DNA of 27,813 nucleotides from Candidatus Pacearchaeota archaeon (GTDB lineage Archaea > Nanoarchaeota > Nanoarchaeia > Pacearchaeales > GW2011-AR1), in NCBI GenBank assembly GCA_002686195.1, contig NZAS01000021.1, positions 1,601 to 29,413 of the forward strand. Reading direction: 5' to 3'. Made by a program: the position numbers and the translations under genes. The notes under the pieces were generated by a model. That model was not told the DNA's origin and made no database searches. It saw nothing but the letters and a program-made list of their open reading frames with translations. Positions 1 through 7,592 of this stretch are shown one piece after another. Position 1 is the stretch's first letter; every line of letters starts with the position of its first letter.

Positions 1-105
1 GTTCCACTCCACCATGAGAGCTGGCCCCACGCCGGCCCGGTGCAGACCCAGGGCCGCGCCCCCACCGCCTGCGAACAGCTCGACTACTGGGAGCTCTTGG
101 GCCAT
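1..105 (-). CDS. DNA cytosine-C5 methyltransferase, N-terminal part (cut by window edge)
   Basis: The 35 visible codons begin ATG at 103-105 and read through the window edge without a stop. Residues 7-20 (VVELFAGGGGAALG) match motif I of C5 cytosine methyltransferases, the SAM-binding DLFAGxGGxxLG loop, followed by LHRAG and an acidic-aromatic ending (VEWN) as expected before motif II. The enzyme would methylate cytosine in element DNA, typically to evade restriction. It starts 7 bases after the stop of the 118-residue gene upstream, so it continues the leftward array. The catalytic PCQ motif lies outside the window. The family call is firm for so short a stretch; the target sequence is unknown. 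Confidence 0.82.
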   Translation of the reverse strand, partial: MAQELPVVELFAGGGGAALGLHRAGVGPALMVEWN

Positions 106-112
106 GCCACCA

Positions 113-469
113 CTACCCCCATGGAGCGAGGGGCGGCTTCTTGTCCAGGCGCACGATCTGTGCCTTCGTGTAGGGCCGCGCGAACTCGGGAACCGAAGAT
201 TTTCCAGACCACATTTCGTCGTAGAAGCGGACCAGCGAGTGCGCGGTAAGTGTCGCGCTCCGGACGGCCCCGTCGAAGCTCTTGTAGGGGCCGGTGAGCC
301 GGGTCCTTCGCCCCCCACCGGACCAGATCAGGAACCAGGAGGCGGCCCGCTTGCGCCAGCTCTTCCGCCTCTCGATGATCATCGCCTTGAGTGGGTAGTC
401 CGTCCCGACCTTGAGCGTGATCCCGCTGCGCTCCCCCTTGAGCGTCTCGATGGTGCGGAAGCGGCTCAC
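113..469 (-). CDS. Hypothetical basic protein, 118 aa
   Basis: The start chosen is GTG at 467-469. It overlaps the TGA of the preceding gene as GTGA and has GGAGG five bases upstream, so a longer in-frame ATG start at 562 is rejected. The product is basic and soluble-looking, with an RRKSWRKRAASWFLIWSGGGRR core and several aromatic positions, and ends KPPLAPWG. I do not recognise a family. It sits between the two-repeat 355-residue protein and the cytosine methyltransferase, so a nucleic-acid role is possible but only by context. Confidence 0.7.
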   Translation of the reverse strand: MSRFRTIETLKGERSGITLKVGTDYPLKAMIIERRKSWRKRAASWFLIWSGGGRRTRLTGPYKSFDGAVRSATLTAHSLVRFYDEMWSGKSSVPEFARPYTKAQIVRLDKKPPLAPWG

Positions 470-1533
470 CTTCGCCTCCCCACTAGCCGGAGCGGAGGGA
501 GGGTTCCTGTGGTTTCTGCCAGGTAGGCGTCGAAGTTCGGCTGGTACTGATCCTGGAGCCACGCGAGGTACTGCTTGAGGCTGAGCCCTTGTGGATGGTA
601 GCCATCGAGGCCATGTGTATGCCGGGCGAACAACGGAAGGTCGTACATGCGGAGGTCTTTCCCCTTGGCATGTTTTTTCTTCAACCTGCGGAGCCCACCT
701 ACGTCGATTATCTCGCCGTGATCCCGCCAGGAAGGGGCCCGTGGGTCATAGGCCCACACCGCGTAGCGGGTCCCGCGCTTCCCAAGCATGTCTCGCCCAG
801 CGTCGAACAAGATCCGCGCCCGGCCCCTGCGATTATGCTCGCCAACCCTCTCCCCAAAAAGAAACCGGGCACGGGCTCGGCCCTTACGGGTCAATTCATA
901 TTCAGCGTAGCCGTCTGCGCCCTTTCCAATGAACTTGACGTAGCCCTGGCGTATCACACTCTCAATCGCTGGATTAGGAGCAAAGGAGATATAGGACTGT
1001 TGGGTGAGGGCATCGAGAATGTCGTCCTCCGCACTAACTTCTTGCTCCCGTACTTCGGCCCGGTAGCACTGCTCGGCTCGGGCTAGCGCCTTGTTGACGT
1101 CCATGTCGTTACTGGCCGCTAGGTGGAGTAGGTTGCATAGGAGATCACCGATCTGGTCTTCCATCGGTTCCCGGCCTGCGCGGGTCGCTCTGGAGTGAGA
1201 CGCAACCGCGAAGGAGGCCCACTCGGCTCGGTCCAGGTTGTCTGGTCGCATCGCCTTCTGTCCCTTCGCTTTTTTGGAGAGCACTGCTTCAAAGTCGCCG
1301 CGGCGCAGGGAGACTACTGGGAGCGCCCTTCCATATTTCTTCTTGAGCTCGCGCAGGTTGTTTCCGGTGGCGAGCACCTGGTCCTTGCCGCGCTCGTCGT
1401 AGGACCATACCGCGTAACGGCCCAGGTCGAGCTTGACGGTCTTGCCGGCCACTGTCGAGGTGGCGATCACTTTGTGCCCCATGTCCGTGATGAACCGGGG
1501 CGCGTTGTGTTCACCTGTCCAGTATTCGTCCAT
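466..1533 (-). CDS. Hypothetical protein with a duplicated RYAVW domain, 355 aa
   Basis: The protein contains the same domain near both ends. Around residues 40-75 it reads RYAVWSYDERGKDQVL, then LRELKKKYGRA, then PVVSL; around 258-300 it reads RYAVWAYDPRAPSWRDHGE, then LRRLKKKHAKG, then MYDL. Between them lie a helical segment (MEDQIGDLLCNLLHLA, then ALARAEQCYRAEV) of a kind often seen in small phage proteins, and a YELTRKGRARARFLFGE stretch resembling the wing of a winged helix. The start ATG at 1533 follows the upstream TAG by one base. The function is unknown. The repeat is an internal duplication that has diverged considerably. Confidence 0.75.
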   Translation of the reverse strand: MDEYWTGEHNAPRFITDMGHKVIATSTVAGKTVKLDLGRYAVWSYDERGKDQVLATGNNLRELKKKYGRALPVVSLRRGDFEAVLSKKAKGQKAMRPDNLDRAEWASFAVASHSRATRAGREPMEDQIGDLLCNLLHLAASNDMDVNKALARAEQCYRAEVREQEVSAEDDILDALTQQSYISFAPNPAIESVIRQGYVKFIGKGADGYAEYELTRKGRARARFLFGERVGEHNRRGRARILFDAGRDMLGKRGTRYAVWAYDPRAPSWRDHGEIIDVGGLRRLKKKHAKGKDLRMYDLPLFARHTHGLDGYHPQGLSLKQYLAWLQDQYQPNFDAYLAETTGTLPPLRLVGRRR

Positions 1534-1534
1534 C

Positions 1535-1831
1535 CTACTTCCGCGTGACGACCCAGGTGGTCAGGCCGACCAGCGCAACTGCCCCTACGCCGATCCCCAC
1601 CTTGGCTCCCGTTCCCATCCCCGCCGCGGGCGGCTCTGCGGCTTGCTGGCGAGCCCTCGCCACAGCTTCGGGCGGCGGGGGCGGAAACTGCTGCTTCTTG
1701 ACCGGGGCGACTCGCGCGGCCTGGAGCATCTCCGGGGTCGCCAGGGGCGCTACCATCAGGGCGTCGCGGATGATCGCATCTAGCGACTTCCCCTTCTTCA
1801 GCACCTTCGCCTTCTTTTTGTCTTTCGCCAC
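1535..1831 (-). CDS. Small tail-anchored protein, 98 aa; split C-terminal part of the PPxW family
   Basis: A Lys-rich N-terminus (residues 1-17) is followed by an amphipathic segment, a run of five prolines near residue 50, and one C-terminal membrane span around 75-95 (KVGIGVGAVALVGLTTW) ending VVTRK. The span is nearly identical to the C-terminus of the 566-residue protein at 22801-24501 (KVGIGIGAVALLGGVAWF), 21 kb away. The gene begins two bases after the stop of the 344-residue gene, which carries the other conserved domain of the same family but no anchor. I infer that the two genes together equal one full-length member of the family. The likely location is the cytoplasmic or virion membrane. 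No enzymatic motif is seen. Confidence 0.8.
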   Translation of the reverse strand: MAKDKKKAKVLKKGKSLDAIIRDALMVAPLATPEMLQAARVAPVKKQQFPPPPPEAVARARQQAAEPPAAGMGTGAKVGIGVGAVALVGLTTWVVTRK

Positions 1832-1833
1832 GA

Positions 1834-2868
1834 CTACACCGCTTTCAGGTTCTTGATAACGTCGGGTGTCAGGCGTCCTTCTCCTGCCGCCTGACGCAAG
1901 GCGAGGAAGGAGCCCACTGTGGGCGGCATCATCGGCTGCTTCCCTTTTCGATCTACACGGAAACCAAAGAGCCAGGGCGGCAGCGGTTGGTTGTCACCGA
2001 TCATGCCCTGGTGGTGCCACTGGAGGTAGCGTCCGATAATCTCCTCGCGCAGTCCACGGGGAAGTCGCTTCGCCAGGGTGTCTTCATCCGGGCCGAAGAC
2101 CATCGCCATCCCGTCTGGCTTCGTGAATATCGCCTCCCTGGTGGTAATCGCTGTCTCTCGAGCCGCCCTGGCCTCTGGGTCCGAGAAGGCAACAACTTCC
2201 GGCATGAGCGAGAACATCAGGGATTCGATGAACAAGCCGCGGAGGATCTCCCTCGTCTGCGCGATGCTTCCCCCGTCGTTGCCGCGGACGTAGTGGGCCT
2301 TGCCGCGCTTGAGCCCGCAGGGACCACCGCCGATCAAGCAGTCTTTGTATATCTTTATGTCCTTGTGGTCATCGAGCGCGGGCCTGACCGGAACAGGGAC
2401 GGGGAGTCCGAAGAAAAGCGGGTTTGGCATGGGCCACAACATGGGGCGCCCTTTGTTGATTCGCTTCTGGCGCTTGGTCCAGTACTTCTTTCGAGCCTTC
2501 CAATGAGCTCGCCCCAGAGGGTCTTTTACCTTCCCTTTGAGCGGCCCTCTCTTGAAGCGTCGCTTGTTCTTCTTGCTCCACTTCTTGTGAACCTTCTTGT
2601 AGTTTTGGTTAGCCTTCCCCCGAGCCTTGACCTGGCGCTTGATCCCTTCGTAGTAGGACGGGACGATGTCGGCAGCGAGCTTCATGCGCCGCCTCGGGTG
2701 GTACTCGGCCTTGAAGCCCAGGTCGATCAGCCCTCCAACAGCCATCGCTCCGGACGCGATGTCTCCGATGAGCCCTCCCGTCACTCCGTACTGGTCGTCG
2801 CCCAGGAACTCGTCGCCCAGGAACTCGTCGTAGCCTTCCCAGGCTCCAAATCCCCATTGGTCGTTCAT
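1834..2868 (-). CDS. PPxW-family protein, anchorless member, 344 aa
   Basis: The start ATG at 2868 overlaps the preceding TAA as TAATG; a longer in-frame ORF is a shadow of that gene. Order of parts: an acidic-aromatic leader with GYDEFLGDEFLGDD (12-25); a Gly/Ala hydrophobic stretch (27-50); a strongly basic region (60-140, many KK and KR pairs) that could bind DNA or membrane; then the family module PPWLFGF (297-303) and PTVGSF (316-321). The same module, with identical spacing, is in the 407-residue protein at 24503-25726 and in altered form in the 566-residue protein. The membrane anchor found at the C-terminus of those two is supplied by the next gene. The function is unknown; a structural membrane-associated role is inferred. 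Confidence 0.8.
   Translation of the reverse strand: MNDQWGFGAWEGYDEFLGDEFLGDDQYGVTGGLIGDIASGAMAVGGLIDLGFKAEYHPRRRMKLAADIVPSYYEGIKRQVKARGKANQNYKKVHKKWSKKNKRRFKRGPLKGKVKDPLGRAHWKARKKYWTKRQKRINKGRPMLWPMPNPLFFGLPVPVPVRPALDDHKDIKIYKDCLIGGGPCGLKRGKAHYVRGNDGGSIAQTREILRGLFIESLMFSLMPEVVAFSDPEARAARETAITTREAIFTKPDGMAMVFGPDEDTLAKRLPRGLREEIIGRYLQWHHQGMIGDNQPLPPWLFGFRVDRKGKQPMMPPTVGSFLALRQAAGEGRLTPDVIKNLKAV
2797..2826 (-). repeat. Two exact tandem copies of a 15-base unit within the 344-aa gene
   Basis: The unit GTCGCCCAGGAACTC occurs twice in a row and stays in frame, giving the repeated residues EFLGD. It adds copies of a Phe-Leu-Gly-Asp motif to the acidic leader of the protein. Such a repeat could vary in number by slippage. 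Confidence 0.85.
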
Positions 2869-3242
2869 TAGATGATCCCCTTTCGCCGGAACCGGGCGTC
2901 TCGTTGCGCGATGGCCGCCAGCAGCATCGTGTAGTGGCCCAGGCCAATGAAGAGGCCGCCGAGCAGGAACCAGTACCAGTGCTTTGCCATGAACTCTTCC
3001 ACGCCGCTCTGGGCCTGCGCCTTGCACTCGGTCTGGAAGTCCTCCAGCTTCTTGAGGACGCGAGGGTCTTCAGTGAGGATGGTTCCGACCTGGGCGGCGA
3101 TGGGTGCTGCTATCTGCTCGACGAAGGCGTCGCCGCCGGGGAGTTGTCCGTAGCGGCCCACAGGCTCGCGGATCAGGCTGTAGTCTCTGGCGTAGGGGCC
3201 GGAGAGGTAGCCGTCGTATCCAATGTCGTCGAAGTCATACAC
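2868..3242 (-). CDS. Small membrane protein with Asp/Tyr-rich N-terminus, 124 aa
   Basis: The N-terminus MYDFDDIGYDGYLSGPYARD is rich in Asp, Tyr and Gly, like the leaders of the other membrane proteins in this element. A predicted amphipathic central helix (about 40-80) precedes one or two hydrophobic spans around residues 88-112 (HWYWFLLGGLFIGLGHY, then TMLLAAIA) and a short basic tail (RRKGII), which suggests the C-terminus faces the cytoplasm. The gene is coupled to the 344-residue gene by a TAATG overlap and starts four bases after the 577-residue gene. No family is recognised. It mirrors the position of the 134- and 147-residue membrane proteins ahead of the second cluster. Confidence 0.78.
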   Translation of the reverse strand: MYDFDDIGYDGYLSGPYARDYSLIREPVGRYGQLPGGDAFVEQIAAPIAAQVGTILTEDPRVLKKLEDFQTECKAQAQSGVEEFMAKHWYWFLLGGLFIGLGHYTMLLAAIAQRDARFRRKGII

Positions 3243-3246
3243 GAAG

Positions 3247-4980
3247 CTACCCTATCACCTTGTAGGTGCGAAATCCGCTGCCACTGGCCGCAACAGGCGC
3301 TCCCATTTTGACACACTCCTGGACGCCAGCCACTGGCGCGGGGCATGTGTCGGTTCTGACGGTGACGTAGGCAGTGCCCCCTGGCTTGATCAGAGAGCGG
3401 AGCTCGCGCAGAACGTGCTTCTGTTCCTTGGGCGGGATCACGTTGAGGACGTAGGTGCATAGCACGGTGTCGAACTGGCGCCTGGGGAGCTTGGTCGGGC
3501 CGTGATGGGGATCGTAGGCTGCTACTTGTTGGCCCTTTCTTCGCAGCCACGAGGCATCCCCGCCCCGGCCCGCCCCGAAATCTAGCACCGAGCCTCGGAT
3601 GTTTCCCTGTGACCAGAGTTTTTTGAGCGGAGCTGAGGCTCCCTTGCGCGTGATAGCGGTCCTGGCGGCGGGATGGAGGTTTCTGCGCCCCTCGAGTTTC
3701 TGCATCCGACGTTCAAGGTGTCCGATTCTTCCGGCCAGGATCAGTTCCAGGAGGATGAAACGCTGGCCTCTTCGCTTTCGGCGGTTTGCCCTCCCTCGCA
3801 TCATCGCGCCAGGGTGTCCGCTGGGAACTCGGCTCTTCGGCCAGGACCTGACCTTTCCCTGGTAGGGCAGCTCTCCTACCTGGACTTTGGGGTGACCGTA
3901 CTGATCGCCCGTGATGTCGACGTCCACGCCGCCCACGCGCAGCCAGTAGTGCTTCTTGCAGCTCCCCTCGGCTCCCTGCACCAGGACGGCCCGCCCGTGC
4001 CCTGGAAACTTGTCTCGCAGCCACAGCGCAGTCTGATAGCAGCGACCGGCGGCTGGTTTCTTCTTGGTTCGGTAGTCTGGGTGGCGGGCATTGGGGCCGA
4101 TCTCGCGCCAGATCCCCTCGGCTTCTTTGCGCACCTGGCCGGCCCTGCTTCTCAGGCTCCGGTTGGCTCTTCCGCTCTGCGCCGGCTCGAAGTTTCCATT
4201 CCAAGGGCCGCGGGCGTCAGCGAAGGCCAGGCCGTGACCGGTGCCAACAGCAGCTCTGGCTGCATCAAAAGTGCTTCCAGTGCTGATCACATTGTCGATG
4301 AACAGCACCTCCCGTCCAGCGAGAGAGGGGCCGCGCCAGACCATGAAGTGTTCTTCGACAGTGAGGGGGGCGTCGCCGCTCATGTGGCGCTGGCGATTGC
4401 TTGGGGTCCAACGGGTGCGCCTCAGACTGTCCAGCACCTGGGAGTTGGTCGCTCGGGCCAGGGATTGGGCTAGGAGCAAGTTGGCTACTGTGCTTCCGGT
4501 CGAGTCGGGAATGGGGATCAGCGCGGACCCCCTCTTCACTTTTCCTTTCATGGCCGCGGTGGCCTTCTTCACCGCAGCGGGCTCGGCCGTCTTCAGGGCG
4601 TAGGCCGTCTCGCGGTTGGATCGCTCTTTGGCGTTCAGGGTCCGAGCTCGCGGGCTGACATAGCGCACGGCCCCTCGGTGGGCGGGGCCAGCAAAAATCT
4701 GCAGGGCGGATCGCCGTAGTCGTTCGAGCTTCTCGGCGTAGCCGGGATCTCGGCGGGCCAGGCTTCGAGCCGCCTTCACTCCGTAGGAAACTGTGGAGGT
4801 GTCGCGCTGGAAAACGTCTCCGATCCTGCCCTGCGGGATTCCTTGAGCGTAGAGGGTGGACATCGCGGCATGGCGGGCTCTTGCCAGCGTCTTGGTGCGC
4901 TTTCGACTGAGCAGCGCGGGAACGGAAACCCAGAAGAGGTCCGCGGTGAGCGCCAGCAGGAGGCCGATGCGATCCCTCAC
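3247..4980 (-). CDS. Four-domain fusion: DnaA domain IV-like, phosphoribosyltransferase, papain-like, SAM methyltransferase, 577 aa
   Basis: Residues 1-90 follow the DnaA domain IV pattern throughout: an amphipathic first helix, SRKRTKTLARARHAAM, then IGDVFQRDTSTV, the counterpart of the DnaA signature GRDHTTV with the His replaced by Thr and the flanking Asp and final Thr kept. Residues about 95-255 form a ComF-like type I phosphoribosyltransferase with the PRPP loop VLFIDNVISTGSTF (225-238). Residues about 305-365 carry Cys314, His344 and Asp353/355 in the setting RCYQTALWL, KHYWLRV and VDVDITGDQ, as in papain-like phage peptidases. Residues about 460-545 are a class I methyltransferase (VLDFGAGRGG, acidic Asp490). 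This composition fits the polyvalent proteins known from phages and conjugative elements. Substrates are unknown. The gene lies three bases after the amidase stop. Confidence 0.8.
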   Translation of the reverse strand: MRDRIGLLLALTADLFWVSVPALLSRKRTKTLARARHAAMSTLYAQGIPQGRIGDVFQRDTSTVSYGVKAARSLARRDPGYAEKLERLRRSALQIFAGPAHRGAVRYVSPRARTLNAKERSNRETAYALKTAEPAAVKKATAAMKGKVKRGSALIPIPDSTGSTVANLLLAQSLARATNSQVLDSLRRTRWTPSNRQRHMSGDAPLTVEEHFMVWRGPSLAGREVLFIDNVISTGSTFDAARAAVGTGHGLAFADARGPWNGNFEPAQSGRANRSLRSRAGQVRKEAEGIWREIGPNARHPDYRTKKKPAAGRCYQTALWLRDKFPGHGRAVLVQGAEGSCKKHYWLRVGGVDVDITGDQYGHPKVQVGELPYQGKVRSWPKSRVPSGHPGAMMRGRANRRKRRGQRFILLELILAGRIGHLERRMQKLEGRRNLHPAARTAITRKGASAPLKKLWSQGNIRGSVLDFGAGRGGDASWLRRKGQQVAAYDPHHGPTKLPRRQFDTVLCTYVLNVIPPKEQKHVLRELRSLIKPGGTAYVTVRTDTCPAPVAGVQECVKMGAPVAASGSGFRTYKVIG

Positions 4981-4983
4981 GGG

Positions 4984-6009
4984 CTACTCGGCCAGGGCTT
5001 GGCAAACAGCTCGACCGACGAAGGTGGTCCACATGCCGTTGTCCGGCAGCCCCTGGTCGCCCTGGAAGTCGCTCAGAGCTGCTGCCGAGAGCCGCCCCCA
5101 GACTCCATCGACCTTCCCCAGCTTGTAGCCCAGGTTCGTAAGAGCCTCCTGGCGGCCTTCGATGGTGGCGAACGGGGTCCAGACGTCTTCTACCTTCTCG
5201 TCGTAGATGCCTTCCAGGACTCGCAGCCACGGGAAGCCAAGGACGTCGAGCTTGTAGCCGGGACACAGATCGGCGTGACCCTGGTGATGCTCGGGGCGGA
5301 TGTGCGGGAATCGAGCGACGATGTACTGGCCGAGCTCGACCATCATTTCGATCTGCTCGTCTGTCCAAGGTTGGACAACCAGGGGAGGGCCGTTGGGGGA
5401 GTCGTATCGAATCCAATCGTTTTCGGCGTCGACGCCGCGCCGCGCGTATCCGATGTTGACCGTCTCGATGCCTACGGTGGTCCTTGCGCCTTTCTGGTCC
5501 GCGCTCGTCAACTCCGAGCCGTCGACCTGGAGGGTCTGGCCCTTGCCGCAGTGCCAACTCCTGTTCTCTAGCGTCACATAGCGGTCTATGCCAGCTTCCC
5601 TGGAGCGGCCTACGCAGAAATGGGCGCTCGCCTTCCCCTTGCGCAGGGCCTTGGCGCCGCCGAGAACCCTGCGACAGGAGGTGATGTCCCAGCCCGCCGT
5701 CCAGTGCCAGGTGATCCCGATGGGGTTGTTGTCCTTCCAGCCTCGGCTCACGGCCTGCCCCTTCTTCAAGGGAATGAGGTGGTCGTTGAAGGCCGGCGCC
5801 GGGATCGCCTCGACCTCGGCCTGGTCCGGGACCAGCTCGCCCAGCTTGCGGATGGTTGTCACGAAGTCGGACTCGAGGCTCTGGGCGAAGGCGAGGACTG
5901 CTCTGGAGGTGGCTGGGCCGTAGTCGCCGTCTACCACCAGGGGGCCGAAGCCAGCCTTGTTGACCACCTTCTGGAGGGCTGCTACCGACTCGCGCTTGGA
6001 GACTCTCAT
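4984..6009 (-). CDS. N-acetylmuramoyl-L-alanine amidase (AmpD/PGRP type) with two peptidoglycan-binding domains, 341 aa
   Basis: The enzyme would cleave the amide bond between N-acetylmuramic acid and L-alanine in peptidoglycan. The start is ATG at 6009, overlapping the upstream TGA as ATGA; 15 further in-frame codons upstream are rejected. A PG_binding_1-like domain (about 5-45, with VDGDYGPATSRAVLAF) precedes an Amidase_2 domain (about 80-260). Its zinc ligands are His102 (ITWHWTA), His245 and Asp255 in GHADLCPGYKLD, with the supporting Lys253 and Glu182 (GIETVN); the ten-residue His-Asp spacing is that of AmpD. A second PG-binding domain (about 275-341) has KVDGVWGRLSAAAL. No signal peptide is seen, so export would need a holin or virion delivery. 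It could serve in lysis or in cell-wall entry. Confidence 0.9.
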   Translation of the reverse strand: MRVSKRESVAALQKVVNKAGFGPLVVDGDYGPATSRAVLAFAQSLESDFVTTIRKLGELVPDQAEVEAIPAPAFNDHLIPLKKGQAVSRGWKDNNPIGITWHWTAGWDITSCRRVLGGAKALRKGKASAHFCVGRSREAGIDRYVTLENRSWHCGKGQTLQVDGSELTSADQKGARTTVGIETVNIGYARRGVDAENDWIRYDSPNGPPLVVQPWTDEQIEMMVELGQYIVARFPHIRPEHHQGHADLCPGYKLDVLGFPWLRVLEGIYDEKVEDVWTPFATIEGRQEALTNLGYKLGKVDGVWGRLSAAALSDFQGDQGLPDNGMWTTFVGRAVCQALAE

Positions 6010-7364
6010 GCGCTTGTAGCTTGAACCAACGCAAGGTGGTTTACGTTTTCCCAAACGTCGCCGTAGGAATCGATTCTGTCAGCAAGCACAACGACCCGAT
6101 AAACGCCCATTCCGCCAGGTCCGGGGCGGACTTGAAACCAGTTTTTTACCCGAAGACGAGCCCCTGATTTCGTTGTGACCACACTACCTGGTGGAAACTC
6201 CTCTTTTGCAGAAACCAACCGTGCTTTGGCGTCTTCCCTCTTTTTGTAATAATCCGAGTGGCGCGGGGCGCGATGTCCCTTGGCTGCCCCAGGAAAGTAG
6301 CGGTTCGCAAGAGCCATGGACCGCCTCGGCACGTTGGCGATCCGTCCGTCCCTGTCGGCCCGATAGACAAAGCCCGCTGAGTCATGCGCAGCGAGACCCT
6401 TGGCGCGGAGCGCGATAAAGTGCCCGCTTACGTCCTTGAAGCGAGCATCGTGGTCGTCGCCCGAGATCACAGGAAAGCCTCCGATGTAACCCCTCTTGAC
6501 TACTGCCTCGGCTGCCTTCTTGGCTTCCTTCGAGCTGGTGCTCCAGGAAGCTGCAATCACGATTGCCACGTTCTGGCTTTTCTCGAGATACCGGTAGGCG
6601 CACTCCCAACTGGCCGGGTCCTCGTCCATGGAGAAGGTCAGGTGATAGTTGGCCGGTAATTCTCCCTTCCTCCCTCGGTTCTTGAGGGGGATCTTTGTGT
6701 AGTCGTACCAGCTTATTGACGGAAAGGATTCCATTAGGCCGTATCGCTCCCAGCGGACGTCGCTGGAGCCGTTGAGGCGGATTGCTGCGGTGAGGCCCTT
6801 TCCCGCCGCCAATACTTGGAGGTTGAAGGCTTCGGCCTGGAGCTTCTGAAGGAAAAACTTCGGATAGAGCTTCCAGAGCAGCGTCTTGACGAGCCTGTTG
6901 CGCCGCTGAACGGAGCCGGGCATCCGACCCGAGCTGTGTCCGATACAGGTCTTGCCACAGATGCCGAAATGCGGGCACATGACCATCCCGGACTCCCAGG
7001 CCGGTGACAGGTAGACCACTTTGGAGAGCACCTTGACCTTGATACTGCTCTTGCTCTTCTCGCTGTCGCCCAGGATGCCCGCCTTGGGAAGCATGGAAAG
7101 CAGCCTTGAGAGTAACGTGGACTCGTCCAGGCCCTTGTAGCCGCCGCCCTTGTCCAGATACCACTTGATGGCGAGAGGGACCTCGTCGGTAACCCAAATC
7201 GCCTTCTTGGTCGTTAGGCGGCGCGGTGCTTCGGTGTACTCCTTGAGCGCATAAGCCTTAGCCTTCTCCCATAAGAGAGGGCGAGTGCGTTCGGCGAGGC
7301 CCACTTCGACTAGGGCGTAACCAGCGTCGCGTAAAGCGGCCTTAGATGGTGGATTGAGGTCCAT
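6006..7364 (-). CDS. GP88-like phage protein, 452 aa
   Basis: The central part resembles the GP88/DUF7227 group of phage proteins of unknown function. It shows a Cys cluster, MCPHFGICGKTCIGHSSGRM (residues 129-148), following a LSPAWESG segment, and later IRLNGSSDVRWERYG, with WYDYTK and a YHLTFSMDE segment. The Cys residues could bind metal. After about residue 380 comes an extra C-terminal region with a basic helix and a small beta-rich part (SVVTTKSGARLRVKNWF) not expected in the family. The downstream amidase overlaps its stop as ATGA. The start is ATG at 7364, and a 12-base gap separates it from the 71-residue gene. The family assignment comes from motif memory and needs a profile search. 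Confidence 0.62.
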   Translation of the reverse strand: MDLNPPSKAALRDAGYALVEVGLAERTRPLLWEKAKAYALKEYTEAPRRLTTKKAIWVTDEVPLAIKWYLDKGGGYKGLDESTLLSRLLSMLPKAGILGDSEKSKSSIKVKVLSKVVYLSPAWESGMVMCPHFGICGKTCIGHSSGRMPGSVQRRNRLVKTLLWKLYPKFFLQKLQAEAFNLQVLAAGKGLTAAIRLNGSSDVRWERYGLMESFPSISWYDYTKIPLKNRGRKGELPANYHLTFSMDEDPASWECAYRYLEKSQNVAIVIAASWSTSSKEAKKAAEAVVKRGYIGGFPVISGDDHDARFKDVSGHFIALRAKGLAAHDSAGFVYRADRDGRIANVPRRSMALANRYFPGAAKGHRAPRHSDYYKKREDAKARLVSAKEEFPPGSVVTTKSGARLRVKNWFQVRPGPGGMGVYRVVVLADRIDSYGDVWENVNHLALVQATSA

Positions 7365-7376
7365 TCGCGAAGTCTA

Positions 7377-7592
7377 CTACGGCGGTCCCTCGCGGCACAG
7401 GAGTCCGGCTAATTCGACGAGCAGTTCCGGCAAGCGACCGCTACTGGCGGAACTCAGGGCTTTTATCCGCCAGGGAGGGAGCAGCGCCCGCACTTCGCGG
7501 CGCAACTCCTGGAGCTCTGCCTCGGCGACCGCTGAGGTGGGGTGGGGTGTCTCGAGTTCAGGAGCAACGAGGGCCGATGCGTGTGGGGTCAT
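7377..7592 (-). CDS. Hypothetical small protein, 71 aa
   Basis: The start codon overlaps the TGA of the SNF2 gene as ATGA, which is the main evidence that this is a gene. The product has a Pro/Ala-rich N-terminus (1-22) and a helical remainder with Leu/Glu/Arg repeats (ELQELRREVRALLPPW, then LPELLVELAGLL). It may form a short coiled coil and partner the helicase, but no family is recognised. Confidence 0.65.
   Translation of the reverse strand: MTPHASALVAPELETPHPTSAVAEAELQELRREVRALLPPWRIKALSSASSGRLPELLVELAGLLCREGPP

Noticed and set aside
1987..2871. 294-residue open frame on the plus strand
   Set aside because: Complement of the basic 344-residue gene; composition is that of an antisense shadow.
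4265..6034. 589-residue open frame on the minus strand
   Set aside because: It overlaps the amidase and fusion genes in another frame, is very Arg/Pro-rich and has no motif; it is a shadow caused by high GC.
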